Shown piece after piece: positions 13,393 to 14,091 of a DNA stretch of 14,091 nucleotides. This stretch comes from an uncultured Pleurocapsa sp. (GTDB lineage Bacteria; Cyanobacteriota; Cyanobacteriia; Cyanobacteriales; Xenococcaceae), in contig CAKZYI010000789.1 in NCBI GenBank assembly GCA_937884735.1, forward strand, positions 1 to 14,091. Direction: 5' to 3'. The notes below the pieces were generated by a model. That model searched no databases. It had not been told where the DNA came from and was given only the letters and a program-made list of their open reading frames with translations. Within the stretch, counting starts at the first letter, position 1; every line of letters begins with the position of its first letter. The position numbers were made by a program, and so were the translations under genes.

Positions 13393-13757
13393 TTAAGTAG
13401 GTTGAGTATCTAGTTAATGGTTGGCTTATTTTAGATTGATTTTGTTAAATCTAGTTTTCTCAGGGATAGGTAAAAAAGTAATTAAAGATAATTTTAAGTT
13501 AGAGAAAATATTAGGCAAGATTTTTTGTTTTGATTAATCAGAATTATTGTTGATTTAGACGCATACTTTAGTTAATGATAGTGTTAATAATTAAAGAGTA
13601 TCTCGTTATTAGCAACAGCTTTTTTTATAATAAGCATATGACTGATAATTTTATGCTTTGTCTAAAATATATCTTGATAAAAATGCGTGTTTACTCCCAT
13701 TCCTCAACCATAATGAATATTATAAAATGAAGAATAATATTTATACTTATTTTATAT
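13393..13757. other. AT-rich intergenic region before the receiver-domain gene
   Basis: 365 bp with no credible gene. It probably holds the promoter of the plus-strand gene at 13758. Several TATAAT-like strings occur (for example near 13626) without a matching -35. I see no other structure. Confidence 0.5.
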
Positions 13758-14091
13758 ATGGAAAAGGTAAAAATCTTAATTGTAGAAGATGAGTTACTAA
13801 TTGCTGAAAATTTATCAATTAAGCTTAAAAAACTAGGATATGAAGTTGTTGATATTGTTTCTTCTGGTAATGCCGCAATTAAACAGGCAAAATTGCACAG
13901 CCCAGACCTTATTTTAATGGATATTGCCATTAAAGGAGAGATAGATGGCATTAAAACGGCAGAACTGATTAAAGAAACTCAGAATACGGCTATTGTTTTT
14001 TTAACTGCCTATGCAGATGATAAAACTTTGGAGAGAGCATCTTTAACTGGTTGCTACGGATATATTCTCAAGCCTTTCAAAGATAGAGAAC
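13758..14091 (+). CDS. Two-component response regulator receiver domain (N-terminal part of a longer protein)
   Basis: 111 residues are present from ATG at 13758 and the gene continues past the right edge. It is a CheY-like receiver. VKILIVEDE gives the acidic pair E10 and D11. D55 in LILMDIAI is the phosphorylation site, T83 in VFLTAYADD is the switch Thr, and K105-P106 in YILKPF is the conserved Lys with its cis-Pro. All catalytic residues are intact, so the domain should accept phosphate. The output domain lies outside the window. In cyanobacteria receivers with this opening (ILIVEDE, then a KKLGYEV stretch) often precede PAS, kinase or diguanylate cyclase modules, but that cannot be judged here. 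No Shine-Dalgarno is visible. Confidence 0.93.
   Translation, partial: MEKVKILIVEDELLIAENLSIKLKKLGYEVVDIVSSGNAAIKQAKLHSPDLILMDIAIKGEIDGIKTAELIKETQNTAIVFLTAYADDKTLERASLTGCYGYILKPFKDRE

Noticed and set aside
13691..13951. Minus-strand open frame of 86 codons overlapping the receiver gene
   Set aside because: It is antisense to a receiver domain with all catalytic residues intact and shows no recognisable protein features.

Overview
The window is AT-rich cyanobacterial chromosome. I count about eleven exact copies of the palindrome GCGATCGC (HIP1), a signature of cyanobacterial genomes, inside and between genes. Gene content agrees: a cyanobacterial-type VTT membrane protein beside a disulfide oxidoreductase, a kinase-associated style of branched-chain amino-acid binding protein, an rpmI-rplT ribosomal cluster and small outer-membrane beta-barrels. 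Genus cannot be fixed from the sequence.

Layout. (1) 1-1076, minus strand: a VTT/TVP38-family membrane protein followed by the start of an FAD/NAD(P) disulfide oxidoreductase that runs off the left edge, probably one operon. (2) 1395-2483, plus: gmd, GDP-mannose 4,6-dehydratase, with no GDP-fucose synthase beside it. (3) 2734-4635, minus: a 633-residue protein made of three copies of a galactose-binding-like beta-sandwich joined by an acidic linker that contains a nearly identical 69-bp tandem duplication. A hairpin lies between the convergent genes. (4) 5182-6723, plus: a membrane-anchored TPR-like plus periplasmic-binding-fold protein, whose end overlaps by 11 bp the end of an AEC-family transporter (6713-7732, minus). 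(5) 7883-8236, plus: a MIF-like tautomerase, ending at a strong shared hairpin terminator. (6) 8336-11529, minus: three tandem paralogous outer-membrane beta-barrel proteins. Upstream of them lies an orphan amino-acid-type ABC substrate-binding protein (11620-12387). (7) 12487-13135, minus: rplT and rpmI with a recognisable promoter and terminator. (8) 13228-13388: a 161-bp MITE-like element with 16-bp inverted ends and a TTAG target duplication; a solo related end sits just before the substrate-binding protein gene. (9) 13758 to the right edge, plus: the receiver domain of a two-component protein.

Most genes are single units serving envelope, transport and sugar metabolism. The most distinctive part is the beta-barrel cluster: each protein has a signal peptide, a conserved Cys pair, an Arg-rich linker and Asp-rich predicted surface loops. 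Copies 2 and 3 share a homologous N-terminal coding extension, which in copy 3 is cut by an in-frame stop just before a GTG restart. I see no CRISPR array, tRNA, rRNA, prophage or intact transposase, and no clear evidence of a wholly new system.
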